From: Actinomycetes bacterium
GTDB taxonomy: Bacteria; Actinomycetota; Thermoleophilia; Solirubrobacterales; JACPNS01
DNA length: 64,000 nt
Direction: 5' to 3'
NCBI GenBank assembly: GCA_023404495.1
Contig: JAEYBE010000026.1
Coordinates: 1 to 64,000 of the forward strand
How positions within the stretch are numbered: the stretch's first letter is position 1; the number at the start of each line of letters is the position of its first letter. A program made the position numbers and the translations under genes. The notes below the pieces were generated by a model that was given only the letters and a program-made list of their open reading frames with translations, had not been told where the DNA came from and made no database searches. Positions 38,938 through 46,586 of the stretch are shown here, one piece after another.

Positions 38938-40263
38938 CTATTTGCCCGCGACCGAGGAGACATACTTGGCGATCGCCGCGATCTCTTCTTCTGAGAGCGT
39001 CGACTTGAAGGCCGGCATCGCTCCGCCGCCGTTGGTCACCTGCTTGACGACAAGCGCTTCGCCCGGCTTGAGGGAATCAAGATCAGGCCCGGATGTTCCA
39101 TTCGTGCCGGCGTCGGCGAGCTTGTGGCAGCCCGCGCAGTTGGCGATGAAGAGTGCCTTGCCGTCAGGACCGGCAGCTTCGCCGCCGGTCTGCTCGCCGG
39201 CAGACTTCTCGGCAGTCACAGCCTCAGCCTGCTGCTTGATCTTCGGGGCGGCGGGACCGCCGATCGAGCCGAGGCCGCCAATCGTGAAGGCGACGACCTG
39301 GGCCTTCTGGCCGCGCTTGTAGACGAGACCCGCAGGGACGATGAGCGTGCCGTTGTAGGCGGCAATCGGCGCGACCGCGCCGGCCGGCAGCGGCGAGGTC
39401 CAGACCTGGTCCCCGCTGTCGGCGTCAAAGCCGTAGACATTGCCATCGAGCGTGCTGGTGAAGACGATGTCGTTCACGACCGTCGCTGCGCCCAGCGGAA
39501 CCGACGCAAGCTTCTTTGTCCAAGCAACCTTGCCGTCGCTGCTGTTGAGCGCGACCAGCTGACCGTTGTTCTTGTCGTCTGCAGTGAGCTCTTTGACCAC
39601 GTCGGGCAGGTTGTCGGCCGTGACATCAGTCGGGACGTTGGCCACGGGGACGTAGATCTTTCCGTGGGCAGCAGCCATGTTCGAAATGATCCGGGCGCGC
39701 GTGCCGCTTTTGGCCTTGATCTCGCTGTTCCAAGATTTCGCGCCGTCCTCGGCCGCAAGGGCCACGACGCGGCTCCCTGCCGCGCCAACCGCGATCGGCT
39801 TCTCGTCATCGCCGACCGTCAGGATCGGCGAGATCGACGAGGCGAGCGTACGCAGTTTGCCGTTGCCGCGGCTCAGCACCCAAGAGGGCAGACGAGTGGC
39901 GATTCGCGGGCTCTTGACGCCGGCCGAGAGCACGCCGCTCTGCAAGTTGAATCCAACGAAGTTGCCGGCCGGCGCCTGCACGAAAACGTTGTTCGCGGTG
40001 ATCAGCGGACTCGGCGCCTCGCTGCCAAAGCCGGCCTTGGTGCGCTGATTCGCCGTCCAGCCGACCGCGAGGTTGTTGACCGTGCTCGTCGAGATGCGAC
40101 CGCCCGTGTAACGGGTGTTCAGCGAGTTCTGGTTGGGCTGGACCCAGGTGTCGGCGGCGGTCTGCTCGGAGCAGGCGCTGACGGCGAACGCCGAGAGCAC
40201 TACGAGCGCGAGAACCGCGAGCGAGATCAGAACGTTGGCAGGACGGCGGGTGTGCGAGTGCAT
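38938..40263 (-). CDS. Exported lipoprotein: PQQ-type beta-propeller with C-terminal cytochrome c
   Basis: A 441-aa protein. It has a hydrophobic signal with lipobox-like AVSAC, then a PQQ-like propeller (repeat signs such as VVALAAEDGAKSWNSEI and LVALNSSDGKVAWTKKL), then a C-terminal cytochrome c of about 90 residues with haem site NCAGCHKLADAG and a likely Met ligand in GGAMPAFKST. It is probably anchored on the outer face and passes electrons to a respiratory partner. The propeller may be a scaffold rather than a PQQ enzyme; no PQQ-binding acidic set is obvious. The partner oxidase is not encoded nearby. Confidence 0.82.
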   Translation of the reverse strand: MHSHTRRPANVLISLAVLALVVLSAFAVSACSEQTAADTWVQPNQNSLNTRYTGGRISTSTVNNLAVGWTANQRTKAGFGSEAPSPLITANNVFVQAPAGNFVGFNLQSGVLSAGVKSPRIATRLPSWVLSRGNGKLRTLASSISPILTVGDDEKPIAVGAAGSRVVALAAEDGAKSWNSEIKAKSGTRARIISNMAAAHGKIYVPVANVPTDVTADNLPDVVKELTADDKNNGQLVALNSSDGKVAWTKKLASVPLGAATVVNDIVFTSTLDGNVYGFDADSGDQVWTSPLPAGAVAPIAAYNGTLIVPAGLVYKRGQKAQVVAFTIGGLGSIGGPAAPKIKQQAEAVTAEKSAGEQTGGEAAGPDGKALFIANCAGCHKLADAGTNGTSGPDLDSLKPGEALVVKQVTNGGGAMPAFKSTLSEEEIAAIAKYVSSVAGK

Positions 40264-40359
40264 CAGGCTGAAACTCTTTGGTGGTCGGGGGTCAGATTCG
40301 CGGCTAAATCTATCCGACCGGCAGGCTTGACCGCTCTCGCGGAGCCGGCTCTCCCGCAG

Positions 40360-40887
40360 TCAGTCGATGTGGCCTGCGTGACGCAGGCTGCGCGACAGCG
40401 CCGCACCAGCGATCTCGCCGAGCCGGCTGAGGTACGTCAGATCTTCCTCGCTCGGCGGCCGTGGACCTTCGTCGCCGAAAGTGCCGGTACCGATCGAGCC
40501 GAACCGCTCGCCATCGAGCACGATCGGGACGTTGATCACGGTGCGATTTCCGAGCTGTTCGACAATCTCCCGGTTGACTTCGTCGGAAACCTGGGCGTCG
40601 TCGATCACCTGTGGCGTATTTGACTCGATCAGCCGTGAGACGTACGGATCGCCGTCGATCGGGATCGGCTCCGATGAGTCCCAGAGATCGTCGCCGCCGG
40701 CGAGCTCGGCTGCAAGCACCCGGTACTCCCCGGTCGCAGCTGAATAGACGCCAAGCCAAGTCGTGCGATACCCGAGGGTGTTGCGAAGTTCTGCCGCGAC
40801 AAGTTCGACCAGTTCGCGCTGCGAGTCGACCGACTCGAGCTGCTTCTCGAGTCTGCGCAAGAACACCTCGCGGTCCGCAGAACCCAT
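40360..40887 (-). CDS. GAF-domain protein
   Basis: A 175-aa single GAF domain. The pattern LRNTLGYRTTWLGVYSAATG, then RLIESNTPQVIDDAQVSD and VINVPIVLDGERFGSIGTG, is typical. GAF domains bind small ligands or haem and usually belong to signalling proteins; here it stands alone, so it may regulate another protein. A 96-bp spacer separates it from the cytochrome lipoprotein gene. Ligand and partner are unknown. Confidence 0.8.
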   Translation of the reverse strand: MGSADREVFLRRLEKQLESVDSQRELVELVAAELRNTLGYRTTWLGVYSAATGEYRVLAAELAGGDDLWDSSEPIPIDGDPYVSRLIESNTPQVIDDAQVSDEVNREIVEQLGNRTVINVPIVLDGERFGSIGTGTFGDEGPRPPSEEDLTYLSRLGEIAGAALSRSLRHAGHID

Positions 40888-40926
40888 CCCCGCAACCTAC
40901 ACCCGAGTGCGGCGTGCCGGTAACAG

Positions 40927-40956
40927 AAACGCCCCGGCCGTATGGCCGGGGCGTTT
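40927..40956 (-). terminator. Strong terminator after collagen-like gene
   Basis: AAACGCCCCGGCC (40927-40939) pairs with GGCCGGGGCGTTT (40944-40956) around a 4-nt loop. It is 47 bp downstream of the collagen-like gene stop and the minus-strand product ends in a short T-run. Confidence 0.75.
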
Positions 40957-41003
40957 CGAGTTCCAACTGCGCCGCAAGCTAGGTGCGGCTATTCAACCGT
41001 GGA

Positions 41004-41891
41004 TTAGTCGCCGTACGTCACCGAAATGAACGCAGACGTCAGGTTCGACGGCGCACTCGTCGGCACGATGCCGAACGAGAGCAGGTCGCCGGCCGCGAAT
41101 GACACCGTGTTGGTCATGTCGTGGCAACCGAGGCTTCCGACCGCCATCGTGCAGGTCACGCCTGGGTTCGCGCCGTTCTTGCGAACGGTGATCGTGTAGG
41201 TGGCACCCACACCGCCGGCGACTGCCGTCGGGGTGTTGATGCGCAGATTCCCGACCGTGCCGTCGACCGGCATCGCTGCCTGTCGTGCGGACTCGGTCGC
41301 ACTCTCATCGTGGCGGTAGATGCCTGCGTAGCGAGCAGACGTGCCATTGAATCCTGCTTCGGTGCCGAGAATCGCGGCTGCCGTTGCATCGGCTCCTGGC
41401 TCGCCCTGCGGACCCTGGTCACCCTGCGGACCCTGGTCACCCTGCGGACCGGGGTCGCCCTGCGGGCCCTGGAGGCCCTGGACGCCCTGGTCACCCTGGA
41501 CGCCCTGGTCACCTTGGACGCCCTGGTCACCTTGGACGCCCTGGTCACCCTGGTCACCCTTGTCACCTTGGTCACCCTTGTCGCCCTGCGGACCCTGCGG
41601 GCCTGCCGGACCTGCCGCGCCGGCTGGACCAGCGACACCCTGGACGCCCTGAGCGCCTTGCGCACCCTGCGGGCCGGCCGGGCCGGGGTTGTTGACGATC
41701 GTGCGGACACGCTTGCCGCCGCAGCGAACAACGCCGGTCACGACGCGCACCTTGTTTCCGTTCGGATTCGCGCAGATAGTTGACTGCGTTGCAGCAGACG
41801 CGGTTCCAGCTGCGCCCAGCACGACGGCGAATGTGAGCGCCGCTGCCGTAAGCACCAGGAGGAGTCTGCCTGTGGACTTCATTGAAGTCAT
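41004..41891 (-). CDS. Secreted collagen-like protein 1
   Basis: A 295-aa exported protein. It has a signal peptide (cleavage near GTASA), an N-terminal Cys-containing domain (STICANPNGNKVRVVTG, VVRCGGKRVRTIVN), about 33 Gly-X-Y triplets (residues about 70-168; GPQ, GDQ, GVQ, GDK) and a C-terminal beta-rich domain. That domain has TYTITVRKNGANPGVTC and VSFAAGDLLSFGIV, similar to its neighbour at 42059-43084. The start at 41891 is chosen because AAAGGA stands 8 bp before it. Gly-X-Y tracts form triple helices; Gln and Asp replace proline. The role may be surface fibre or adhesion; no cell-wall sorting motif is seen. Confidence 0.85.
   Translation of the reverse strand: MTSMKSTGRLLLVLTAAALTFAVVLGAAGTASAATQSTICANPNGNKVRVVTGVVRCGGKRVRTIVNNPGPAGPQGAQGAQGVQGVAGPAGAAGPAGPQGPQGDKGDQGDKGDQGDQGVQGDQGVQGDQGVQGDQGVQGLQGPQGDPGPQGDQGPQGDQGPQGEPGADATAAAILGTEAGFNGTSARYAGIYRHDESATESARQAAMPVDGTVGNLRINTPTAVAGGVGATYTITVRKNGANPGVTCTMAVGSLGCHDMTNTVSFAAGDLLSFGIVPTSAPSNLTSAFISVTYGD
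41388..41684. repeat. Collagen-like Gly-X-Y coding repeat tract 1
   Basis: About 33 codon triplets encode Gly-X-Y. The 9- and 18-bp period DNA (ggtc/acc-type alternations) is prone to slippage. Confidence 0.85.
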
Positions 41892-42058
41892 TGGTCTAGT
41901 CCTTTCGACTACTTCCATCGTTCATTGCACTTGATTCCCCCAACGATTCCGTGCCGTGAGCAACGTCCTCGCCTACTGCTTCGATCTGGCGGCGGGTCTT
42001 GTACGGACCGCAACCCGCCGCCATATCCGAAGTTGATTCGTTTGGTGCCTCCCCGCCG

Positions 42059-43084
42059 TTAGTCGCCCATCAGCATCGTGAACGTGCCGTTCGGATTACC
42101 GGTCGCGGTGTTCGGCGTTGCCGCCAGCGAAACCAGGTCACCGGCAGCAAACGCCACGCTGTGAGTGGTGTCCGAGCAAGTCGTGCTGGGGTTGGCGACG
42201 GTGCACGTAACGGCGGTGTCTACGCCGTTCTTGCGGATCGTGAACGTGTACGACCCCGTAGTCGGCGTTGTTTCGAGGCGGATGTAGAGCTTGCTGATAT
42301 TGAGCGCCGCCGGAATAGCAGCCTGCCTCAGCGACTCGGTGGCGTTACCGCCACTACGACCGAGCGAGCTGTACCGCACGCCTCCGCTGTTGGCCTGGAT
42401 GTCTCCAAAGCCGATCGCGGCGTTCGGGCCGGCCGGACCGGTGTCACCCTGGGCGCCTGGCGTTCCCGGATCACCCTGGTCACCCTTCTCGCCTTGGAGA
42501 CCTTGCTCACCCTGGAGACCTTGCTCGCCCTGGAGGCCCTGCTCTCCCTGGAGACCTTGCTCGCCCTGGAGGCCCTGGTCGCCCTGGTCGCCCTTGTCAC
42601 CCTGGTCGCCCTTGGGACCCTCTGGACCGGTGGGGCCTTCGGCACCCGGCGGGCCGGCTTCACCCTGGAGACCCTGTTCACCCTGGAGGCCCTGCTCGCC
42701 CTGGAGACCTTGCTCGCCCTGGAGACCTTGCTCTCCTTGGAGGCCCTGCTCACCCTGGAGACCTTGTTCGCCCTGGAGACCCTGGTCGCCCTGGTCGCCC
42801 TTCTCACCCTGAAGCCCCTGCGGACCCTGAGCACCCTGCGGACCCTGCGATCCCGTCGCGCCGGGAACACCCTGCGCGCCCTGGGGACCCTGGGCTCCAA
42901 CAGTCTCAATTGTGATCTTTCGTGTGCCGCTCTTGCAGCTCTTGTTGCCCTTGCGAACCGTGACGCTCGAGCCCTTCTTGTTCGTACAGATCGTGACGGT
43001 TTCTGCGCTGGCGATCGACGGCAGCGCCGCGATCACTGCCGTGATGGCGACTGCCACGACGACTAGCAATGACATCTTCTTCAT
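42059..43084 (-). CDS. Secreted collagen-like protein 2
   Basis: A 341-aa exported protein. It has a signal peptide (MKKMSLLVVVAVAITAV, cleavage near SIASA), an N-terminal Cys domain (TICTNKKGSSVTVRKGNKSC), about 53 Gly-X-Y triplets at residues 63-221 and a C-terminal domain like that of its neighbour (TFTIRKNGVDTAVTC, VAFAAGDLVSLAA). The triplets contain two blocks of the hexapeptide GLQGEQ (six and four copies) separated by a GPP/GAE/GPT segment. The tract is Gln/Glu-rich. It sits in tandem with collagen-like protein 1, 167 bp apart on the same strand. Confidence 0.85.
   Translation of the reverse strand: MKKMSLLVVVAVAITAVIAALPSIASAETVTICTNKKGSSVTVRKGNKSCKSGTRKITIETVGAQGPQGAQGVPGATGSQGPQGAQGPQGLQGEKGDQGDQGLQGEQGLQGEQGLQGEQGLQGEQGLQGEQGLQGEQGLQGEAGPPGAEGPTGPEGPKGDQGDKGDQGDQGLQGEQGLQGEQGLQGEQGLQGEQGLQGEKGDQGDPGTPGAQGDTGPAGPNAAIGFGDIQANSGGVRYSSLGRSGGNATESLRQAAIPAALNISKLYIRLETTPTTGSYTFTIRKNGVDTAVTCTVANPSTTCSDTTHSVAFAAGDLVSLAATPNTATGNPNGTFTMLMGD
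42422..42898. repeat. Collagen-like Gly-X-Y coding repeat tract 2
   Basis: About 53 Gly-X-Y codons, including GLQGEQ hexapeptides encoded by near-identical 18-bp units. Copy number is expected to vary between strains. Confidence 0.85.
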
Positions 43085-43200
43085 TCCGGTGTGCACGGTT
43101 TCTAACCTTCCGTTGCTGGTGTGGGGGATTTTTCCTTGCTCATGCACTGAGCGGCTTAGGGAAAAGATCGACTACTAGAGCCGGTCCTTGAGCAAAAACT

Positions 43201-43239
43201 GAGTAGTGGTGGAACAATTGTCCGGTCCTCCACCTACTC
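43201..43239. promoter_or_regulatory. Dyad in spacer upstream of lipoprotein and collagen-like genes
   Basis: GAGTAG plus GTGGA (43201-43213, with a 2-bp insert) is mirrored by TCCAC and CTACTC (43229-43239), around the palindrome ACAATTGT (43214-43221). The 288-bp spacer 43085-43372 otherwise holds no recognised gene. It is a possible operator for the divergent collagen-like gene and the lipoprotein gene. Confidence 0.35.
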
Positions 43240-43372
43240 AAACTTGTTCACCATCTTTGCGCCCACACCCGACGGATATATTGCCCACTCGCGGTATGTC
43301 GGCGCAGTCAACGGCGAACCACGACTGTTCTTCGACATCATCCGACCGATTCAGCCCGCAGAATTTCATTTA

Positions 43373-43921
43373 ATGCATAACTTGAACTCAAAGCAACGTC
43401 GTGCCGGTCGAACCCGATGGCTTCCAACATTCGTTTGTGTTTCCGCGCTGGTGCTGGTCGCCGCCCTGCTCGCGTCAGGGTGTGGCGACGACGAGAAACT
43501 CACTCCGGGCTCCCGAATCGTCACCGCGAGCCAGTTGCAGGCCGAGGCGAAGTCGATCGGCTACCCGATCTACTGGCTGGGTGAGATCGACGGCAAACAG
43601 CTCGAGTTCACCGATCGGGCAGATGGGCGCGTTTACGTCCGCTATATCCCGGACGGCGCGAAGGCCGGAACACAGGACAAGTACCTGACCGTGGGAACGT
43701 ACCCGATGGAGAATGCCTACGGCGTCGTGACCGCGATTTCAAAGAAGGACGGCGCGAAGTCGCCGCCGGTCAAGGGTGGCATCGCGGCAGTCGCGCCGGC
43801 CAAGCCGGACAGCGTTTTCGTTGCCTTCAAGGACCAGGATCTGCAGATCGAGGTGTACGACCCCAACCCGAGCGCCGCGCTCGAAGCAGCCACCTCGGGC
43901 AACCTCCAGCAAGTCAAGTAG
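43373..43921 (+). CDS. Predicted lipoprotein, hypothetical
   Basis: A 182-aa exported protein with a basic start (NLNSKQRRAGRTRW), a hydrophobic core and the lipobox LLASGC, so it is probably a membrane-anchored lipoprotein. The mature part is a soluble domain with RIVTASQLQAEAKSIGYPI and VYVRYIPDGAKAGTQ, ending in a Gln-rich tail. No family is recognised. An earlier in-frame start is possible but would put 43 residues before the signal, so ATG 43373 is used. There is no clear Shine-Dalgarno. Confidence 0.65.
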   Translation: MHNLNSKQRRAGRTRWLPTFVCVSALVLVAALLASGCGDDEKLTPGSRIVTASQLQAEAKSIGYPIYWLGEIDGKQLEFTDRADGRVYVRYIPDGAKAGTQDKYLTVGTYPMENAYGVVTAISKKDGAKSPPVKGGIAAVAPAKPDSVFVAFKDQDLQIEVYDPNPSAALEAATSGNLQQVK

Positions 43922-43924
43922 ATC

Positions 43925-43939
43925 CCGCTCGCTGAGCGG
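43925..43939 (+). terminator. Short hairpin after lipoprotein gene
   Basis: CCGCTC (43925-43930) and GAGCGG (43934-43939) form a 6-bp stem 3 bp after the lipoprotein stop. This is a weak terminator candidate. Confidence 0.35.
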
Positions 43940-43974
43940 CCGCACAGCCGGAATTTGCTAAGTTGAAGGGACGC

Positions 43975-44048
<74 letters not shown>

Positions 44049-44055
44049 TTCGTGG

Positions 44056-44082
44056 AAACGCCCTCTGATGAGGGCGTTTTTT
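44056..44082 (+). terminator. Rho-independent terminator after tRNA
   Basis: AAACGCCCTC (44056-44065) pairs with GAGGGCGTTT (44070-44079) with a TGAT loop, followed by a T-run to 44082. This is a clear intrinsic terminator. Confidence 0.85.
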
Positions 44083-44135
44083 GTTTGTCCAGCTGCGGTT
44101 GCGCCGACGACCGTGGCCCCCGACGTCAACCGCCG

Positions 44136-45791
44136 CTATTTCGTAAGCGTCAGCGCTTTCCTTGTCGGAATCTCCTGCCGTCCCGCAGCCCCGGTTGCCC
44201 GCAGATAGAGCGTGTACTTCCCCGCCGGGAGCGTCTTCCTCAGCTTGTAACTCCAGCGCGTGGTGCCTTCGACGGTCAGCCACCTACTCGGCAGACACTT
44301 CCTGTTGGTCGCCTTCGTTCTCGCGAAGTTCGACTTGCTGTTCGAGAGCTGCAGGCATCGCTTCTTCCTTTTCAAGAGCTTCGCGTCGGTCTTGACGAGG
44401 GCGAGTTCAACTTTGGTGATTCCGTCGCCAGTCGCCGTGCCGGAGAAGCGCTTGAACTTCCTGGCCTTGAGCTTCTTCGTGCTGGGATGGCTGATTGACG
44501 CGGTCGCTGGCGTCTTGCCGAGGATCCGTGCGACAGCGAGGACGGCTGGTCCGCCGGGTGCGACATGCCCGACCACGCTGATTTTCCCGTCTGCGGCAAC
44601 CGAGACGTCGCGGGCTTCGCCCTGAACATTTCCGAAGACGTTCAACACGTGACCGCCGTTGCCAAACTCCGTGTCGGCCGTTCCATTCGAATTGAAGCGA
44701 GCGACAAGCGGTGCGTACCCGGATACGCCGTACGCCAGGCTGTTTCCGACCGCAACGATCTTGCCGTCAGGCGCCACTGCGACACGGTTGAAATAGTCCT
44801 CCTCCCGGAATCGTGCAAGTACCGCGCCGCCGGTCCCGAAGCTCTGGTCGGGTAAACCGTCTGCTGTGAAGCGAAGAAGCACAGCGCGGTACTTTCCGCC
44901 CGAATAGCCGCTCCCGGCGAGGATGATCTTGCCGTCAGGTTGGACCGCCATGTCTTTGACGCCGGAGTCGTCACCGGGAAGTGTCGTCGTGAACTTCCCG
45001 GCGGAGCCAAACGTTGTGTCAAATCCGGTGCCGGTGGCTGCGAGTCGCGCGATACGGAATGCCTCGCCTCCATCGAGCACCTTCCCGGCGACGACGAAAC
45101 GACCGTCGGGGAGGCCATGGAGCGTGCTCATGTAGCCGCTACCAGCCGCCCCGTGGCCACCGGCGGAAAAGCCCGCGTCGTACGAACCGTTGCTCGTCAG
45201 TCGGTACACGACGGAGTTCCCGGCAAAGATCGACGAGGCAATCACGAGAACGTTTCCGTCGGGCAGCGGCGACATGTCCGAGCACTCGTCAGGGTTGCCC
45301 GGGAGTCCGTCGAGGCCGGTGAAACCGGACACTCCCCAGCCGTTGTCGTCCTTGCCGCCCGACGTCAGGCCCCATACGGCGCAGAACGCTTCAGTGCTGC
45401 CGTCCGGATCGTTGCTGCCGCTGACCAGAATTCGTCCGGTCGGAGATATCTCCATCGACGTGAGCGTGCACCCCTCACTGTTGCCAGTTTTGAGCGCGTG
45501 CGTTCCGTTCTCACCGAAGCTCGAATCGATCGATCCCCCGGGCAGGAAGCGCGCAACGATGCACGAGTCATACGGCGACGAGTCGAGATACCCGGCCACG
45601 ACGTACTTCCCGTCTGGCTGTATCGCGCCGACCCGGCCAAAGAGGTTGTCTGTCGTTGCCAGCCAGTTAAAGCCATCGCTTGAGAAGGTCGGGTCAAGGT
45701 CGCCTGCCTTCGCGCCAGCTGAGGGGACAAGAACGGCCAGCAGACAGATCGCCAGGAGAATCGGCGCGAGTTTGTTGAATCGGCGGATCAT
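44136..45791 (-). CDS. Exported delta-60 repeat beta-propeller protein
   Basis: A 551-aa exported protein. It has a signal peptide (MIRRFNKLAPILLAICLL, cleavage near SAGA) and about eight delta-60-type propeller repeats (signs such as IQPDGKYVVAGYLD, VQPDGKIILAGSGYSG and VAPDGKIVAVGNSL). A C-terminal Lys-rich immunoglobulin-like domain follows (KKLKARKFKRFSGTATG). The DLDPTFSSDGF start is typical of the TIGR02608 family. It overlaps the 3' end of the upstream membrane protein gene by 4 bp (ATGA), so the two are cotranslated. It is probably a surface protein of unknown role. Confidence 0.8.
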   Translation of the reverse strand: MIRRFNKLAPILLAICLLAVLVPSAGAKAGDLDPTFSSDGFNWLATTDNLFGRVGAIQPDGKYVVAGYLDSSPYDSCIVARFLPGGSIDSSFGENGTHALKTGNSEGCTLTSMEISPTGRILVSGSNDPDGSTEAFCAVWGLTSGGKDDNGWGVSGFTGLDGLPGNPDECSDMSPLPDGNVLVIASSIFAGNSVVYRLTSNGSYDAGFSAGGHGAAGSGYMSTLHGLPDGRFVVAGKVLDGGEAFRIARLAATGTGFDTTFGSAGKFTTTLPGDDSGVKDMAVQPDGKIILAGSGYSGGKYRAVLLRFTADGLPDQSFGTGGAVLARFREEDYFNRVAVAPDGKIVAVGNSLAYGVSGYAPLVARFNSNGTADTEFGNGGHVLNVFGNVQGEARDVSVAADGKISVVGHVAPGGPAVLAVARILGKTPATASISHPSTKKLKARKFKRFSGTATGDGITKVELALVKTDAKLLKRKKRCLQLSNSKSNFARTKATNRKCLPSRWLTVEGTTRWSYKLRKTLPAGKYTLYLRATGAAGRQEIPTRKALTLTK

Positions 45792-46444
45792 GCAGCAACC
45801 GGCGCCGCGATCTGCGTTTCGTCTCCGTGGGCGGACTGCCTGCGCACGAGCAGGACAGCCATCGCCACAAACCAGATCGGCTGGACGACGAACACCGCGA
45901 TACCGCCAGGCGTGAAACAGAGCACACCCATTACGACGCTCGACCACGCAATCCATTTCGGCAGCGTCGCGGTCTTCAGGCCGCCGATTCCGACGGCGAG
46001 GAAGAGAGACGCGCCGCCGATCATCCAAGGCAAAAACGTGTACGAGGAGAGCAGTGCTAGGGCCAGCGTGGCGGCCTCATAACCCTTGTCTCCGGCCGAG
46101 AATGCAGCCACGGCGACCATCCCGGCGATTGACATCGAGATTGCCAGCGCGATCCCGCCGGCGAACGCGAGTGACGAGTAGATCGACTCCCCGGCCTCAC
46201 CCGAGCGCAGCGTCGCGCGAATTTCAGTGGCAAAGAACAACGCGAACACCGCGAAGAGGTTCGCGAAGATGAAGTTGGCGATCATTCCGGCGGTCTGGTT
46301 GTCAGGTCCGTAGTAGTCGAGAAACTTCTCAGTGGAGGAAGTGTCGGTCGGGGTGTTGCCAGCGATCACCATGTAGGCGATGAGCGAGATCGCGCAGATA
46401 ATCCCGGTGTAGGGCAGAAAGCGCCGGAATCCATCGATTTGCAT
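45788..46444 (-). CDS. Six-helix membrane protein, hypothetical
   Basis: A 218-aa protein with about six hydrophobic segments (FLPYTGIICAISLIAYMVIA, IANFIFANLFAVFALFFA, FAGGIALAISMSIAGMVAVA, and others). AAGGAG stands 8 bp before the ATG at 46444, which fixes the start. The shape resembles small DUF4386-like membrane proteins, but the match is not firm. It overlaps the delta-60 protein gene by 4 bp and may help export or anchor it. Confidence 0.65.
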   Translation of the reverse strand: MQIDGFRRFLPYTGIICAISLIAYMVIAGNTPTDTSSTEKFLDYYGPDNQTAGMIANFIFANLFAVFALFFATEIRATLRSGEAGESIYSSLAFAGGIALAISMSIAGMVAVAAFSAGDKGYEAATLALALLSSYTFLPWMIGGASLFLAVGIGGLKTATLPKWIAWSSVVMGVLCFTPGGIAVFVVQPIWFVAMAVLLVRRQSAHGDETQIAAPVAA

Positions 46445-46558
46445 TGCTGAGCTCCTTGGGTCAGGTTTGAATTTCGTCAACCATGCCCGCCCCGGCGTCC
46501 CGGCCACAAGGGGCACGGTTCCCGACTTGACCGGGAAATGCTTGGGACAGCGCGCAGT

Positions 46559-46576
46559 TGGCGGATTTAGCCGCCA
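46559..46576 (+). promoter_or_regulatory. Leader hairpin upstream of histidine kinase gene
   Basis: TGGCGG (46559-46564) and CCGCCA (46571-46576) form a 6-bp stem 10 bp before the kinase ATG. A second dyad TTCCCG/CGGGAA lies at 46519-46537. No Shine-Dalgarno is seen, so the hairpin may influence translation. Confidence 0.3.
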
Positions 46577-46586
46577 GAATGATCCG

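Noticed and set aside
39124..40623. Long plus-strand open frame
   Set aside because: It is antisense to the cytochrome lipoprotein and GAF genes, which have clear domains.
42422..42898. CRISPR or satellite repeat in collagen-like gene 2
   Set aside because: The periodicity is in frame and encodes Gly-X-Y, so it is a coding repeat.
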